A DNA stretch of 64,000 nt from Arbacia lixula (GCA_963669155.1 OZ022591.1:2931297-2995296); one strand, 5' to 3'; counted from the stretch's first letter, positions 1-16,264 are shown. A program made the numbers and translations. Notes: generated by a model from the letters alone, not told the origin.

Positions 1-3996
<3,996 letters not shown>

Positions 3997-5012
3997 CCTG
4001 GGGGATGCAACGGAACCACGCAGGTCAAAGGTCAATGGTCCGAGGGAGGGTGAGAGGTCGAGGGAGGCAAAGAATACTAGGTCATGTCCTGTGTTTTGTA
4101 ATGATTTCATGCTGGGGTATCGAATTGAGGACAATGGTGGAATGTAGGTCATAGGTGAAATACAATATAGGTCACACCCTTTTTCATGGTGGTTACAGTT
4201 ATCTGAGTCAGAGGAGAATGTAGGTCATATGTGAGATAATATGTAGGTGAAACCCTAATTCAGTTATGGTTATCTGGGTCAGGGGTCAGAGAAAGATTTA
4301 GATCATATGCGCATTTTTCAGACCATCATGTCACATTTTTTATGAATTAAAAAATGAGTTTGCAAAGTTAAAAAATGTTGGCTGGAAATGCAGAATTTCA
4401 TGAACTTAAAAATTTGGCAAGAGTAAAAAACAAAAAGCTCTATTGCTGTAATGGATTGAGGTGATTTTGGAATACTTTCAAATCTCTTTCAAATTGGTGA
4501 CAATGAAAAACACTGAAACATAATAATTTAAAAGCTTAGAAAGACTTTACTTCTAGAATATAATTGCAACATAAGTTTTGTTACGGTATGTATCTTTTAT
4601 AAGTAGCTTTTTATTTTATATTGCCAATTCTACAGCATAAAAGTGAAATCATTCCATTAACATTTTAAGATATACATGCATACACATATATTATTGAAAT
4701 AAAAGTCCCTGTTTTGATGCAAACATTCTTCAGGCAAAATATTGTAATTATGAATCTGAATATGAATTTTAATAGTAACAATTGTGATGAATTTAAATAT
4801 ATTAGATTCATATATTCCATGTAACAATTACTGTGGTGATGAATTGTTTCACACATGAACAAGCAAGTGGAGATGCAGGCACAGGACAAGATACTAGTAT
4901 TAATTTACATGTCATTCTTAACAAGAATGTGTATATTGTGATGTGATTTTTTTTTCTCATGTTCTCAGCCATTTACATGTCATTTGTCCTATTCAATCAT
5001 TTTCACTCTTTT

Positions 5013-5018
5013 AATAAA
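5013..5018 (+). terminator. Candidate polyadenylation signal for AP2M1
   Basis: AATAAA about 1 kb after the stop, followed some 30 nt later by TTTGTG and a long T run, the expected downstream GU/U-rich element. An earlier AATAAA lies at 4698-4703. Which one is used cannot be told from sequence. Confidence 0.4.
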
Positions 5019-8000
5019 GGTTGGATGCTCAATCTGCAAATTTGTGATTTTTTTTTTTTAATCTTCAACCAAGTATCAGATCAAGGGACTGGCAGGATTC
5101 CCGAGGTGTTTAACCCTGTCGTCGTTTTGCCTGTAGCCTTCTAACCAGGAGTTTGAGTATATTATATGATATGCTAACATGGTTTCTGTTCTTAATAACA
5201 TTCTTTCATTCACTGTGTGGTCGGTTACTCTTCTATACCTGTCTTCAAGGGGTAATGTGCGTCTACACGCAGACGTGCAACATCGCTGAACGCTTAACCC
5301 GCTTCAGGGTAACAAACTAAACATTCGGCAAACTGCTTTCATTGCCTTTCGCTACAAAATCAGCAAAAAATGCCTTTTTAAGTGAAATAGCTCCTGCTGT
5401 TAACCAGGCTTGCTGTTAACCATTTATTGGAAGCTCAACTGCAATTTGATAATTTTACAGTGAAAAAAATAAGTAGCTGTGTAATTTTCCAACTTGCTTT
5501 GCTTTCTATAACTTGAAGGTGCTATATTCCTTTTCATGCTGGTATGCAAATCTGCTTCAAGATATGGCTATGTACAGACCTATTTCCCCCTCAAGCTAGA
5601 TGTGGCTCTAGTAGATGACGACCTGTCATTTAAACTAACCCTCATTTCTCTTTAGAAACAGAACGTGTCTTCATTTTCCACTGATGTATCTTGAACAACA
5701 TAGCGAGTAACTCTTCAAAATCAAAAAGATTCTATGATGCGATCTGTACCCATTCTCATTCAAATCTACATTTTCAAAATATTTTCTTTTTTTCTCATTT
5801 ATCGCAACCAACATTTAGCTAATAACCAAATAAGAATTGCCTGTAAGAAATTGTACAGGGGATATTCATTTAAACATGTATGCAACAAACACATGCTAAC
5901 ATTCATTCACAAGAAAACCAGCTCTGATAACAATCTTGAATAACCATTTCCATTCTGATAACCAATCTGTCAACATTATTATGAGCAGGGATGCCGCAGC
6001 TCATGACATTTTAGCTATGTTGCTGGCATTAGCTTGTGAAAACAGGATCAAACTCACTGACAGAGGACAAAAACTCTCAACCCCTGTGTTTGGAAGCAGG
6101 TCCGTATGCCGATAAACTTGGCAGATATTGGCTCTGACTGTTACTGTGCGCAAATATAGCCAGCGTCTTGCTTGTTTTACGCCACACCCCTTGAATGCAG
6201 GCGCCCAACTCTTTTTACAATTACCTTTTTTCCAATCTTGCCAGTCCCTTCTTTCTGAGACTTGGTTAGAGAGAGGAGAGAGAAAGACACAAATTTGCGG
6301 ATCGGGCATTCAATCGTTGGGTTAAGGAGAGTAACCGCCACACACACATTTTCGTTCAGTTAATAAAACAATGTAAAGACAATGAGGAAGAGAGAATGAA
6401 GTAGAAAAAAAAAAAACGAACAACATTCCTTCCAATCCCAGTTTAAGTATGCTTTGATTCATCCTGTTGGATGTTGATAAAGCGATATTTATATTCTTAT
6501 ATATCATGAATATACCTTTATGTATGTGATATAGTCTACAGGCTCAGACTCCATTGTGATAGCACCGTCTCAACAAAAACTAATGTCTGGTAAGATGAGA
6601 CTATACTGTACATCCCGACTTGCCATAGGTTATGTGTCTGTAGGCCTGTACACGGGCTCTGGCCAAAGGCCAAACAGTAGTCTGCTGTATTTCAGACCCG
6701 CTAACTGACTGATGAGACCAACTGGGGTTTGAGCTTGCAGACTAGATGTGACCCTTGTGGCCATTATTGCCATGGCGATGGTGATGGTGAGACATCTGTA
6801 ACCATTGTTGTTAGCCGAGTTCTGTGTTTCCACAGCGTAAAGGTCCATTCACACTAATGATGTGGTGTCCATCAATGCATACTTTGTATTGATGTGTTCA
6901 TACGTAGCGTGGGAACTTGCTCCACCTCATGAAAAAAGCTCGGAGGAATAGTATCTTCAGAGAATAAAACGAAATGACCAATCATGCGAGATCGATATTT
7001 GTGCTATTTTCAATGTGAAGCGATGTACACATACATACATGTTGCATTGGATGGTGCCAAAATCTGTGGTAGCTTCGAATGATGAACGCATTTGCATGCA
7101 GCTAATGACTCGACATAACATCGTGAGGTTTACGAAGCGCACTATTTCGTGAAGGATGTACAATGTGGATGGGCCTTTCGTACGCCATTGAAGTGAACAG
7201 GTTTTTAATAAAGGGCACTTATACTACATGGCTTTATTTGGTAATATTTTGATGTTTGATTGTAAGGTTTGTTTTCTGGGAGTTTGTTAGTACACGATAT
7301 AGTTGGTCATATGTTGTTGATGTAAATTGAATGTTGACATTATACAGCCTCCAGGTGTTTTTATTGCATATTTGAATTGAATTTTCTCCCTTGTGACATA
7401 CCAAATCATTGAAAAGTATTGGCCATAGTGCATTTCTGTGTGGGTTTTCTCCTTATATGTATCATTATTCAACCAAATCAGATTTGACCATTGTTCTCTT
7501 AGTATCCTGGTATTTCCAGAGTGGCAAGATATGAAGTATCTACATTTTCTATTTACGTAGGAAAGTTTGTCCTATTTCCAAATATTCAATATTTTGTAAA
7601 GGATTGTTCACATGGTAACAGAGTTATATATAAGTATATCAATATAAAAAACCTAGAAGTAAATTAATGTTTCCATGAATGGTCATGACCTCATCCCCTT
7701 CCACCATGTATTTTTAGTAAATATGACAAGAATTATAAGGTACCCTCGATTTGATTATATCCTTTTGTCATTTTTGTTTTTTTATGTCTCCAGAATTATG
7801 CCATCACATCAGTCGATTACTCCAGTCAAGCTTAACATATCCTAAGGTCATAAAGTGAATATAATGCATGTTTCACTTATGTGTTTTCATGTGTGACGAA
7901 AAAAGTTGCATGTAACGGAAGGATAGGAAACAAACTGCGTTTTTGCAAGAAAAGTGTGCGAGAAATTCTGTAGTGTGCTTGTAATTTTGAATTAACAGAA

Positions 8001-8988
8001 AACAATCTTTTCTTTTAAAGGTATAATGTGAAGTAATGAGGGTATATACTCCTGCAAGAGAATGCTTACAAAATACAGCTTGGGATACTGTTCTTAAGAC
8101 CAGTATGTATGGGATTTTTTCATATCTGTGAATAAAGTAAAACTATTTTCTATGAGACTGAGATCAGGTATGTGCACATTGTTTAACCTCAATAAGGAAG
8201 TATTGCAGATATGACATCAAAATATGATTGGAAACAAAGTATTGCTGCCATATTTTATGCTTTGTATGTAAGTCAAATGCACGTCATGTAATTGTGCAAA
8301 CAGATATGCTTTGTGTCAAAGGTCACATAATGGTTGTAGGTGATCAAGAGGACATTGTGGGCATTTTGCTGTCTGCATCTCTGGGAAGCATTGCATCAGT
8401 GATCTATTGTAACTGTAATTGTAACTGCATCTCCTATGATTTACATTTGATATACATGTAATAGAGATGTGATAATTTGTTGCTTATTGCATGATCCTCG
8501 ACCGTTTCGGTAATGCAGCCTTTCCACAGAACGATGGCATAGATGTATCGCATACACTGTATTCGTGTGCAAGGTGGTAATTCAGCAAAAATGCAGTGAA
8601 AGTTCCTCACGTTCCATGGAGTCATTATTTCAGTGTTAAGTTTGTGGAAGAGATGTCGCCATAGTCACCATTTTTTTTCTGTTTTATATGTATCTGTTAC
8701 CTTTGTTTATTGGCTATGATATAGTTTGTAGGTAGAGTATAATATAAGTGTTTCTCTTGCAAAATAAATCTTCATCCTAATTATCAAACCCATGAAAAGA
8801 AACATTTCTGCATTTTGTTGTCTTTTGTTCTTTCTTTGGGCGTGATATAAAGAGTGTTGGTATTGTGCTCAAATGTTCACCACGGTATCACTAGTAAGAA
8901 AAAACTAATAAGAAATTACATATTTTTTTCGAAGGGAGTTTACCAACTCCAACCCAAATTGTTTTAAGTAAAAAAAAAATCAATAACT

Positions 8989-9240
8989 TTAAAGGGAAAG
9001 ATTGTAGCAGATAAATGAAAGCAAAATGTTTTTGAAGGTTTGACAAAAATCTTTTAAAGGATAAGAAAGTTATGATTTCTATTAGTTTTAATTTTGTGAC
9101 GTCACATGTACGCTGCTCTCCCATATGTTGTGTTCTAAACGATTCCATAAATTGCCTTCTATCTGGGTTTTATAAAGGAATAAATCTTTTCCATAGAGGT
9201 GCATGTGTGAAAACATGTGTTAAAAAGACATATCAAATGC
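8989..9240. mobile_element. TTAA-flanked CRE-bearing MITE, right-truncated copy
   Basis: Begins TTTAAAGGGAAAGATTG and matches 15205-15618 through GACAAAAATC, GGATAAGAAAGTTATGATT, TTTTGTGACGTCAC (TGACGTCA at 9097-9104), CCCATATGTTGTGT and the ATAAATTGCCTT block. The matching right terminus is not visible. Confidence 0.7.
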
Positions 9241-9344
9241 ACAAGAAAAACTATACCCAACAGTATATCCTTTTGAGAACACAGAAATCAGTTCATCTAA
9301 ACATCATACCCCCCACCCCATGCAACTAACTAAAACTACCCAAA

Positions 9345-9482
9345 CCCAAGTGCAAAAACACACCCACACACAAACACACAAATATATACCCACATATATA
9401 TACATGTACACACATCACGTACACATAAACACATATAAACACACTATGGTTACCCGCTGTCATTCAAATTTACACACACACA
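9345..9482. repeat. CA-rich interrupted microsatellite
   Basis: Runs of CACA mixed with TATATA and CATA units, ending in a short uninterrupted CA run. Confidence 0.85.
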
Positions 9483-9763
9483 CTATTTTTTTGTTTTTCC
9501 ATATTCTTTATTTGATTTCATTCCCATGATAAAATGAACAATTTCACTTTATAACATACAATAACAAATACATAAATGTAATATTTCTATTGATTTGATA
9601 AACACAATAAAGCATGATTTACCACTTGTATATAAATATGAATATATATGCAACTTATAAATCATATTCCTCTAAAATAATAATCATTATAATACTAATA
9701 GATATACATAAATGATAATAAAACAATTCCATAAGAATGAAATCTTTTCTGATACCTCTTCCG

Positions 9764-9858
9764 CCCCCCCCCCCCCCCCGAACATATCCACCCCCACACA
9801 AAACATGTAAGTTCACACACACACACATACATACATACACACATACATATACACATAC
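9764..9858. repeat. C homopolymer followed by CA/CATA microsatellite
   Basis: A C run of about 16 bases at 9764-9779, then CACA and CATA/TACA units at about 9812-9858. Confidence 0.85.
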
Positions 9859-10789
9859 AAGCCTTTTGGAAATTCTTAAGGCTCATTTGTTTATTGGTCT
9901 CTTTTTTCCGTCTCACTCTGCTCTCTATTCTCTACTCTCTCTCTTTTGTTCTGTTTCTCCACTTCTTCCAATGACTTTCAAAATGTAATTAATTACCACC
10001 AAATGACTGAGCACAGGCAATACCAATTTGTCACATGCTTCTGAACAAACACAAAACGGACAAGATCACCTCCATCCACTCGTGTATGATAAATGTGTAT
10101 TCAAAATGATTGAACTGTCTCTATATTTAATAAAATTACACAATTATCTTTTACACAGCACAATGTACATGAAGTACACACTCAATCTGTAAGTAGTTTT
10201 GCCAAGAGTTTTAGCCTGCATCGCTTTTGCATATTGGTTGAAATATTTGAAGACAAATTATTGCTGGAAACAGACATTTGCATGTGGAGCTTGAACAAAA
10301 AAAAAATGGCACATTTACAGTTCATTCCATAAACGAATACTCTTCTCTTACCCTCTCCCTATCTGTTTTCTCTCTTTCTGTTCTCTCTCACTTGCTCTCT
10401 AGGCAGCCCTTCCAAAAGAAATAACCCCAAAGTCCTTTTAAGGACTATTATAATATCGTGAAACTCAAGGTCAAGGTTAATTACTGTACATGTAAAATAT
10501 ATCATGCTCGCATGGTGGTTCACTTTGAACCATTATAAGAGGAGCCGATTATAAATCCTGTTTGTCAGCACTTTAACTAAATCATAACAAATTATAATAA
10601 TAATATACAAAAGGGCATGACATTATTTATCAGTTTACTGATATTCATACATATACATGTATATTGCACATTGTTTGTTCTTGTATAAGCCATCAAATGT
10701 GTAAACATTTTTTCATGTTTTTACAATGATTTTTTTTTTCATCCACACACTAGTTCCATAGATTTGCTCTTCCACCAAAGGGCATCCAA

Positions 10790-11190
10790 GTTTAAAGGTA
10801 ACTACAGTGCGACATTTTGAAGAAAAAAGTAAAATTTGAACTGTACTCTCATATATGATATTTTTTAACCAAGTTTGGTTAAATATTGTTAAATATTTTG
10901 AAAGTTATCACATAAAAAATGAAAATTTGGAATTTGACCTATGTGATCCAAAATGTAATTGCTGACTTGTTCTATAATATATTATCATTGAACAATATTT
11001 GGTATAGTTTAATTCTGATATTTCTCAATTTTTTGCATGAAATAGTGAGATTTTAGGACTTGACCCTTACCTTTGACTTACATGACCCAGAATCTAATCA
11101 AGTCTGATGAAATTTGGTCCACCGTTTTTTTGAGTTACCGCATAAACAAGACCTGGAGACAGACAACGCAGGATATTATTGCAATCTGGC
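10790..11190. repeat. Probable old dispersed repeat
   Basis: Phrases such as GACTTACATGACCCAGAATC, ATCTAATCAAGTC and AGACAGACAACGC resemble an abundant dispersed repeat I recall from marine invertebrate genomes. No termini are visible. Low certainty. Confidence 0.35.
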
Positions 11191-11411
11191 AACTCCATTG
11201 TGGAGGCATCTACAGCAAATTCTTTATAACAATACATAAGCCACAAGAATAGCATAAAGATCAAGTTTGTAGCATACTTGTGTGAAATATGAAAGTGACC
11301 ATAGAATTCAAATTAGGTATACAAAATATATTTCTTTGTAGTTTGGCTCTCATGTTCAGTTTCTTTTTCAAATATAAAATCAAAGTTGAAGCTCATAATG
11401 ATATTTAATCA

Positions 11412-11690
11412 TGAAGTTAAAAAGTCACTTGGTGTCTTTGGACAGACACAGATGTCTGTTGACTTAAGTTGAGTCTAGAGCACCTTTCATATCGCCTAGT
11501 ATCTTCGGACAGATACAGATGCTTGTTGACTTTGGTCGAACCAAGAGAACACCTTTCACATCACCTAGTGTCTTTGTACAGATGCAGATGTCTGTTGACT
11601 CCAGTTGAGATAAGAGCACCTTTCATGTCACCTGACGCCTTCAGAAAGGTACAGATGCCTGTTGACTTGGCTGATGTGGATGTCTTGGAT
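11412..11690 (-). repeat. Tandem array of the PIGP 3'-terminal coding sequence
   Basis: Four units of about 67-70 bp start near 11412, 11481, 11550 and 11617 on the + strand. The shared core is CACCTTTCA..TC.CCT...TCTT..., then ACAGATG.CTGTTGACT. The rightmost unit is coding and holds the PIGP stop (11628-11630). The others lie in the 3' UTR direction. In the PIGP sense they read VNRHLHLYKDTR, VNKHLYLSEDTR and VNRHLCLSKDTK, against [12 protein letters not shown] in the gene. Confidence 0.85.
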
Positions 11691-11746
11691 CGGGGGGATG
11701 GCGTCAGGGGGCGAGTCCATTTCTGGAGGGCCTTTGGCATGTTTGT
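11628..11746 (-). CDS. PIGP: PIGP terminal coding exon with stop
   Basis: The acceptor is TTTGGCAG|ACAAAC. Encodes (D)[18 protein letters not shown], then [20 protein letters not shown] and TGA. Human has DNYAK and DISISEVN at the equivalent places. The last residues differ from vertebrates, and this is the part caught in the tandem array. Confidence 0.92.
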
Positions 11747-14700
11747 CTGCCAAATGGATCAAAAAAAAAAATAGAAAAATAGACCATCAAAAATAAGTAA
11801 TACAGCCAAACCCTTTCATAAAGACAAGTCTAGGGAAATGAGACTGGTGATGTTAATAAGAAGGTGGTCTTTATGTATATATGTTACTTGTATAATTCAT
11901 ATCTCTTTATCGTTGTTTGCAAGGCTCTCTTTTGCAGTGCGTGGGTTAAATCGCCCTGAGCCCGTTTCCTTTTCTCACTAGTGTGCTCTCATTCTCCCTG
12001 TATTTTTCTCTGATTGGTCTCATAGATAGTTCAATTGCTTTATCAGCCTTTTCATGCTTACGTTTTTTATCATCTTTGTTACCAGGATATATTTCTCCAC
12101 ACCGCATATAAGGAAAAGTCGTCTCATGAGGCACCAAGCAGTCACATTCGGGTTTTATTCGCAGTCATGCATGCTTCTGGTCTAGGGAACTAGCGTATAA
12201 GAGCACAGGCAGACATGACTGTAAAAAAAATCTGGATTTTGCTGCGTTGTGCATTACTGGATGACTTTACCCTACACTACAGCTCAAAGGAATTGGCATA
12301 GGGAAAGGGAAAGGAAAGAAAGGGAAGGAGCCACAGTTTTATACCACAGTATATTTTGTCCAGTTCAGCATGAAACTATGCTTTAGCCTAAAAAGCATCA
12401 TGTTTCATGCTGAACTGGACAAAATATACTGCAGTTTTAAACTGCGGGTCCTTCCCTTTCTTCCCTTTCCCTCTCCCTATGCCAATTCCTTTGAGCTGGA
12501 GTGTATATGCTGTATGGAGAATTTTCTATCTTTGCCAGCAATGACAGACCCTCTCACCTGTTAGTGTTTTCATGGAGTTGGGGGGAGGAGTGATGAGGAA
12601 ATTGTGGGCAGCGTAGAAGACGTAGATGAACAACAGGCAGACAGAGATGTAGACTGGTAGGGCCAGTGCCCAGTATCTGCAAAGAAAAGATAGTAATGAG
12701 GCAACAATTCTGACATCAATTGAATTACGTTTTTCATCAGTTTTATTCTGGGGTGTAATAAAATTTGTTTTTAATGTACAATGGCAATGATCATTTATTA
12801 ATGCATGAACCTACATGGATAGGGTTCCCAGCATTTCAAGAAAAATACCTGATTTCTCCCTGATAAGTCTCAAAATTCCATGATAGTTATTTCAACTCAT
12901 TTCCAGTTTCACATGTTGTTGCAGTGAAACATTTGCAGTGTAAAACACTGTAATGCTCAACAAAATATAACAGAGTCTGACTGACTGCTTTTGACTTTTT
13001 GGCCAATCAAAATTCCCTGACTTTTCTGTGATTTGAGGCATTCTTATCAAATTCCCTGACTGGAAAAAAAATGAAATAATTTCCCCTGATTTCCCTGTGG
13101 GCTGGGAACCATGAAGGTTGTAGGTTCAAGCTCCATCTCTTGTATTCTTCTTCGCCACGTCAACTTTTATGACGTCCCATCCAAGACTCTATCTACCCCA
13201 CCCACTGTCACAGGCATTTAAACAAGTACAACTGGGACCTGTTGCATAAAACTTACCATTGATGGCAACTTTGCGAACAATGGCAACGTTGTATACAAAC
13301 ATTTATATACAAACCTTACCAAACCTTATAAACAAACTTTGAACCTTGAATTTGGCTGTCAAGATATGTTACCATGGTAGTTACCATTGATGGCAGAGTT
13401 ACCATTAATGGTAAGTTTTATATGACGGGGCCCTGGGCCATGTTGCATACAGGTTCTCAATTATTGTAACTTACCATCAATGGTAACTACCATGGCAACA
13501 ACAATGAGCACTCATTTACACACCTGTTGCCATGATAGTTACCATTGATGGTAGGTGACGATAATTGAAAACCTATATGCAACATGGCCCTTGAGTGCAG
13601 ATAACCTTGTGTGGCCAGACTTCTCTGAATTGAGACAAAGTTGCAAGAAGAGCAGGGATAAGTATTCTGAGATAGAGACCGTCAGAACCATAAGGAAAGA
13701 CAAAATGCGACTGGATTGACAGTACTGGAATTACAGATGAGGGAAAGTTAATTCTCCAAATCTCTGCTAGATATGACGTCTAGAATCGTTCAGACCATAT
13801 CGAAACCTAAAATCTTTCCCAAGTGTGAGAAATGTACATAAATTCCAAGCTATAGTTAATCAGTATAATTATGCTCCCTGAATTTTGTAATTGGAATTTT
13901 TAAAACAATTCATTGGGCATTTATTAGCAGATTTCGTGGGTGTACATATGAATGTGAGGGATCACTCTATCAAGTATGTATGTTTTTATTCTTTTTTTTT
14001 TTTTTTTTTTTTTTTTGGGGGGGGGGGGGGGGGTATATAGCGAATTTAAGGGAAGGGTAGTTTAAGCGGTTATGTATATGGTTGGGGTGGGGTTAATGCC
14101 AGGGGGTTGGGGGGTGGCTGTCCAGATGGGAGTTAGGAATGGTTAGGACTAATTTTAGGGGTGTATTATAGGTTGGGGGATTAGTGGACTTGTTTATTTA
14201 AAACTTGATTCCGGAAGCTATTTGTTCAGTTTATTTGATTAAACATCGTTACATGATTATAACAATTGAGTACATGTAATTATATTTAATATTTTCAGCT
14301 ATTTTATTGTAATTAATTTGTACTTACAAATGCATATACATGTATATATATATAATTTGCATGATTGTTTTGTTTAATTTGTGTTAATATATTTAAACTG
14401 ATTGTATGAATTTAATTTGTATTGTTATGGAATCAGAATAAAGATCATTGAAAAAAAAAATGTGTGGGTGTCACTGAGCATGTGTGTGTGAATACATTCA
14501 TCAATGCGTGTGTGTAATGACACTTTTTTTTTTTGCAATACACACACATTCACACTAGCAAAACTGTGTCTGGCACAAGACAAAATGACGCTTTTTATGA
14601 GACTGTTATAATTTTCCTGCTGAACTTACTTCTGAGGCCAGTAGGTCAGTCCAACAGAATGAAGCCACTCATCCGGTATATAAGCCCATATGATGTACAG

Positions 14701-16264
14701 ACCTGAGAGAAGAAGAAATGAGAACAGTCCAGTGGAACATGCTTGATACATTACAGTTTAAATGCTTTTATGTCATTAATGCCTTATGCAGCCAATTAAA
14801 TGCTGCTCTAATGGATTTATGTGTATTACTTATGCATAAATGCATAAGTGCTGCATAAAGAATTAAGTACAGTCTGGAACAAATGTGCCAATATGAAGAA
14901 CCAATTGGTGACATTAACATCTCAAAAGTGTTGCCAATTTGAAGATGTAGTGATTGTTTGGTGTTTACTTTAAATTGATAAGGTGTTCACTGAAGGACAT
15001 CATATGCGATACATTTTCCCTCTCTGGAAAATAGTACCCCACGCCCTCCACTTCACCTTGGAAGCTTACAAGATTCTACAAGATTCCTCATGATCATCAC
15101 TCCCAAGAGCACCAACCAAGTCTTCAGCCAGTCCTTCCCCAGAACTATCAAGGACTGGACCAGCTTAGGGATTGATCCAGCCACTTCACCCTCCCTTGAG
15201 GCATTTAAAGGGGAAGTTCACCCTGAAATTATTTGAGTTTCAATAAAAAGAGACAAATGAAAGAAACATGTGAGTGAAGGTTTGACGAAAATCGGTCAAA
15301 GGAAAAGAAAGTTATTTGATTTTTAAGTTTTGATTTTGTGACGTCACGTGCGAGGTGCTCACCCATATGTTGTGTACAAAAAAAGTCGATAAATTGCCTT
15401 TTTTCTGTTTTTGACAACGGAATTATTTTTTTTCGTACAGGTATGTGTGTAAAAACGTATTTCTAATAATGTACCAAATGCACAAGTATAAGGATGCACA
15501 TCTTTGTGAGGAAATGCACATTTTCGAAAAAAAAAACAAAAACCTTCACTCATATGTTTCTTTCATTTGTCTCTTTTTATTGAAACCAAAATAATTTCAG
15601 GGTGAACTTCCCCTTTAAGGCTTCGTTGAGGGAGATGTACACACCATAACATCACGACTCTCAGGAACATCACACTACTACTAGCACGATTTGTAAATTG
15701 TACATATCACTTATTTTTTATTGAATGACATCCATATGGCAAGCACACACATATGGTGCTCGCATATGGACACTTCAGGAATGAAGCAGCACTTTACTGG
15801 AAGAAGAAGAAGATTTGTAAAATAGCCAAAAAATCTACAGACAGTGCGAATTGGGCCCCCCCCCCTTTTTTTTTTTTTTTTTTGTACATTTCACAAATTA
15901 AACAGCATTTTCTTGTCTAAAGTACAAATGCCATGCTAGACATACAAAAAGAGAGCTAGTTTTAAGGAACAATTTTCCTGTTTCAAGAACAATATTACAA
16001 GAAGACAGGCTTTGAACCAATCATAGCAAAAATATGAATTCTACCAAAATAAATGGCGGTCTACTCTTCTGACATAAAAATCTGCATGTGGGACCGTACG
16101 TACAAATGCTACAACTTTCTGACGTTAATGAATTCAATGAAAACTACTTTTACATGTTATATTCGTGCAAGCAACACGTTCTTACCAAATCCTATGATTG
16201 ATCCGAGGTACAAAACGAAACCATATATGGCCCGTTCTGGCGTAGGAGCAGGGTTATTAGCCAT
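11628..16264 (-). CDS. PIGP: Phosphatidylinositol N-acetylglucosaminyltransferase subunit P
   Basis: PIG-P is a small ER-membrane subunit of the GPI-GlcNAc transferase, which adds GlcNAc to phosphatidylinositol in the first step of GPI-anchor synthesis. Four coding exons on the minus strand (16264-16186, 14702-14630, 12676-12558, 11746-11628) join in phase to 129 aa plus stop; the human protein is about 134 aa. The order of motifs matches the family: [12 protein letters not shown] starting the first membrane helix, [28 protein letters not shown] opening the second helix, and a cytosolic tail with DIHISQVN where human has DISISEVN. All introns have GT-AG ends. The start at 16264 gives the expected short N-terminus. 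The gene is convergent with AP2M1. Introns hold a LINE fragment and several foldback elements. Confidence 0.95.
12093..12270. repeat. Dispersed repeat, copy 2 (PIGP intron 3)
   Basis: Matches 3487-3660 in the same block order and orientation. It ends where the palindromic MITE begins (TA at 12273-12274), suggesting the MITE inserted into or beside it. Confidence 0.55.
12275..12503. mobile_element. TA-flanked palindromic MITE, copy 1
   Basis: 229 bp, almost wholly an inverted repeat. It begins CACTACAGCTCAAAGGAATT and ends with the complement, with a TA dinucleotide on each side (12273-12274, 12504-12505). The centre is TTTGTCCAGTTCAGCATGAA and its complement around an AGCCTAAAAAGC loop. The TA flanks suggest a Tc1/mariner-type target. 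It has no coding capacity. Other copies: 35130, 39635, 45303, 46720. Confidence 0.9.
12558..12676 (-). CDS. PIGP: PIGP coding exon 3 (second membrane helix)
   Basis: The acceptor is TTTGCAG|ATACTGG and the donor is AACAG|GTGAGA. Encodes [20 protein letters not shown], then [20 protein letters not shown] palindromic MITE ends 54 bp from the donor side (12503). Confidence 0.94.
13235..13435. mobile_element. Foldback element of the GTTGCATAAAACTTACCATT family, copy 1
   Basis: About 200 bp with inverted ends (CCTGTTGCATAAAACTTACC at the left, GGTAAGTTTTATATGACGGG at the right). Internal ACCATTGATGGCA and ACCATTAATGGTA palindromes. It lies in PIGP intron 2. Related copies: 13435-13590, 42730-42850, 60918-61073. 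Confidence 0.75.
13435..13590. mobile_element. Foldback element of the GTTGCAT family, adjacent variant copy
   Basis: Begins GGGCCATGTTGCATACAGG and ends CCTATATGCAACATGGCCC, with inner TTACCATCAATGGTAACTAC and its complement. It abuts the preceding element directly. Confidence 0.75.
13992..14033. repeat. T run followed by G run
   Basis: About 25 T then about 17 G. Exact lengths in such homopolymers are sequencing-sensitive. Confidence 0.85.
14220..14460 (+). repeat. Possible 3' end of a retroposed element with A tail
   Basis: AT-rich DNA ending in GGAATCAGAATAAAGATCAT and then an A run at about 14450-14460. A polyadenylation-like signal just before an A tract is typical of a retrotransposed 3' end. 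No coding remnant or target duplication was found. Confidence 0.3.
14630..14702 (-). CDS. PIGP: PIGP coding exon 2
   Basis: The acceptor is CTTCTCTCAG|GTCTG and the donor is CAGAA|GTAAGT. Encodes (G)[17 protein letters not shown] and then LTYWPQ, with a split Lys. It corresponds to human [17 protein letters not shown]. Confidence 0.94.
15060..15830 (+). mobile_element. LINE (non-LTR retrotransposon) 3'-terminal fragment, interrupted
   Basis: 15085-15204 reads in one frame with [12 protein letters not shown] followed by [10 protein letters not shown]. This is the hallmark C-terminal stretch of many LINE reverse-transcriptase ORFs (compare FFPRTIRDWN.LP...S...FK). A TTAA-flanked MITE (15205-15618) splits it. 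If one TTAA is removed, the frame continues on the other side as ASLREMYTP and a stop, as expected for a LINE C-terminus. The rest to about 15830 would be LINE 3' UTR. It is 5'-truncated and lies in PIGP intron 1. Confidence 0.8.
15205..15618. mobile_element. Complete TTAA-flanked CRE-bearing MITE
   Basis: TTAA at 15205-15208 and 15615-15618 encloses AGGGGAAGTTCACCCTGAAA at the left and its complement at the right. Subterminal repeats (CAATAAAAAGAGACAAATGA, AAGAAACAT, GTGAAGGTTT) are also inverted. An internal TGACGTCA lies at 15339-15346. No coding capacity. It is inserted in the LINE fragment. The TTAA target is typical of piggyBac-like transposases (known for that superfamily); the family assignment is inference. 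Confidence 0.88.
15856..15883. repeat. C run followed by T run
   Basis: About 10 C then about 18 T. Confidence 0.85.
16186..16264 (-). CDS. PIGP: PIGP coding exon 1 (start codon)
   Basis: ATG at 16264-16262. Encodes [20 protein letters not shown], then GSIIGF plus one base. The donor is TTTG|GTAAGA. Confidence 0.93.

Larger units (their letters stand above)
3997..11627. other. AP2M1 3' flank and intergenic DNA
   Basis: No convincing coding exon on either strand; short open frames here are unsupported by splice sites or recognisable protein. The first kilobase is probably AP2M1 3' UTR. Further on are a MITE fragment (about 8989-9240), CA/CATA microsatellites (9345-9482, 9812-9858), a C run (9764-9779) and an old dispersed repeat (about 10790-11190). 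The rest is AT-rich sequence with no visible structure. Confidence 0.6.
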
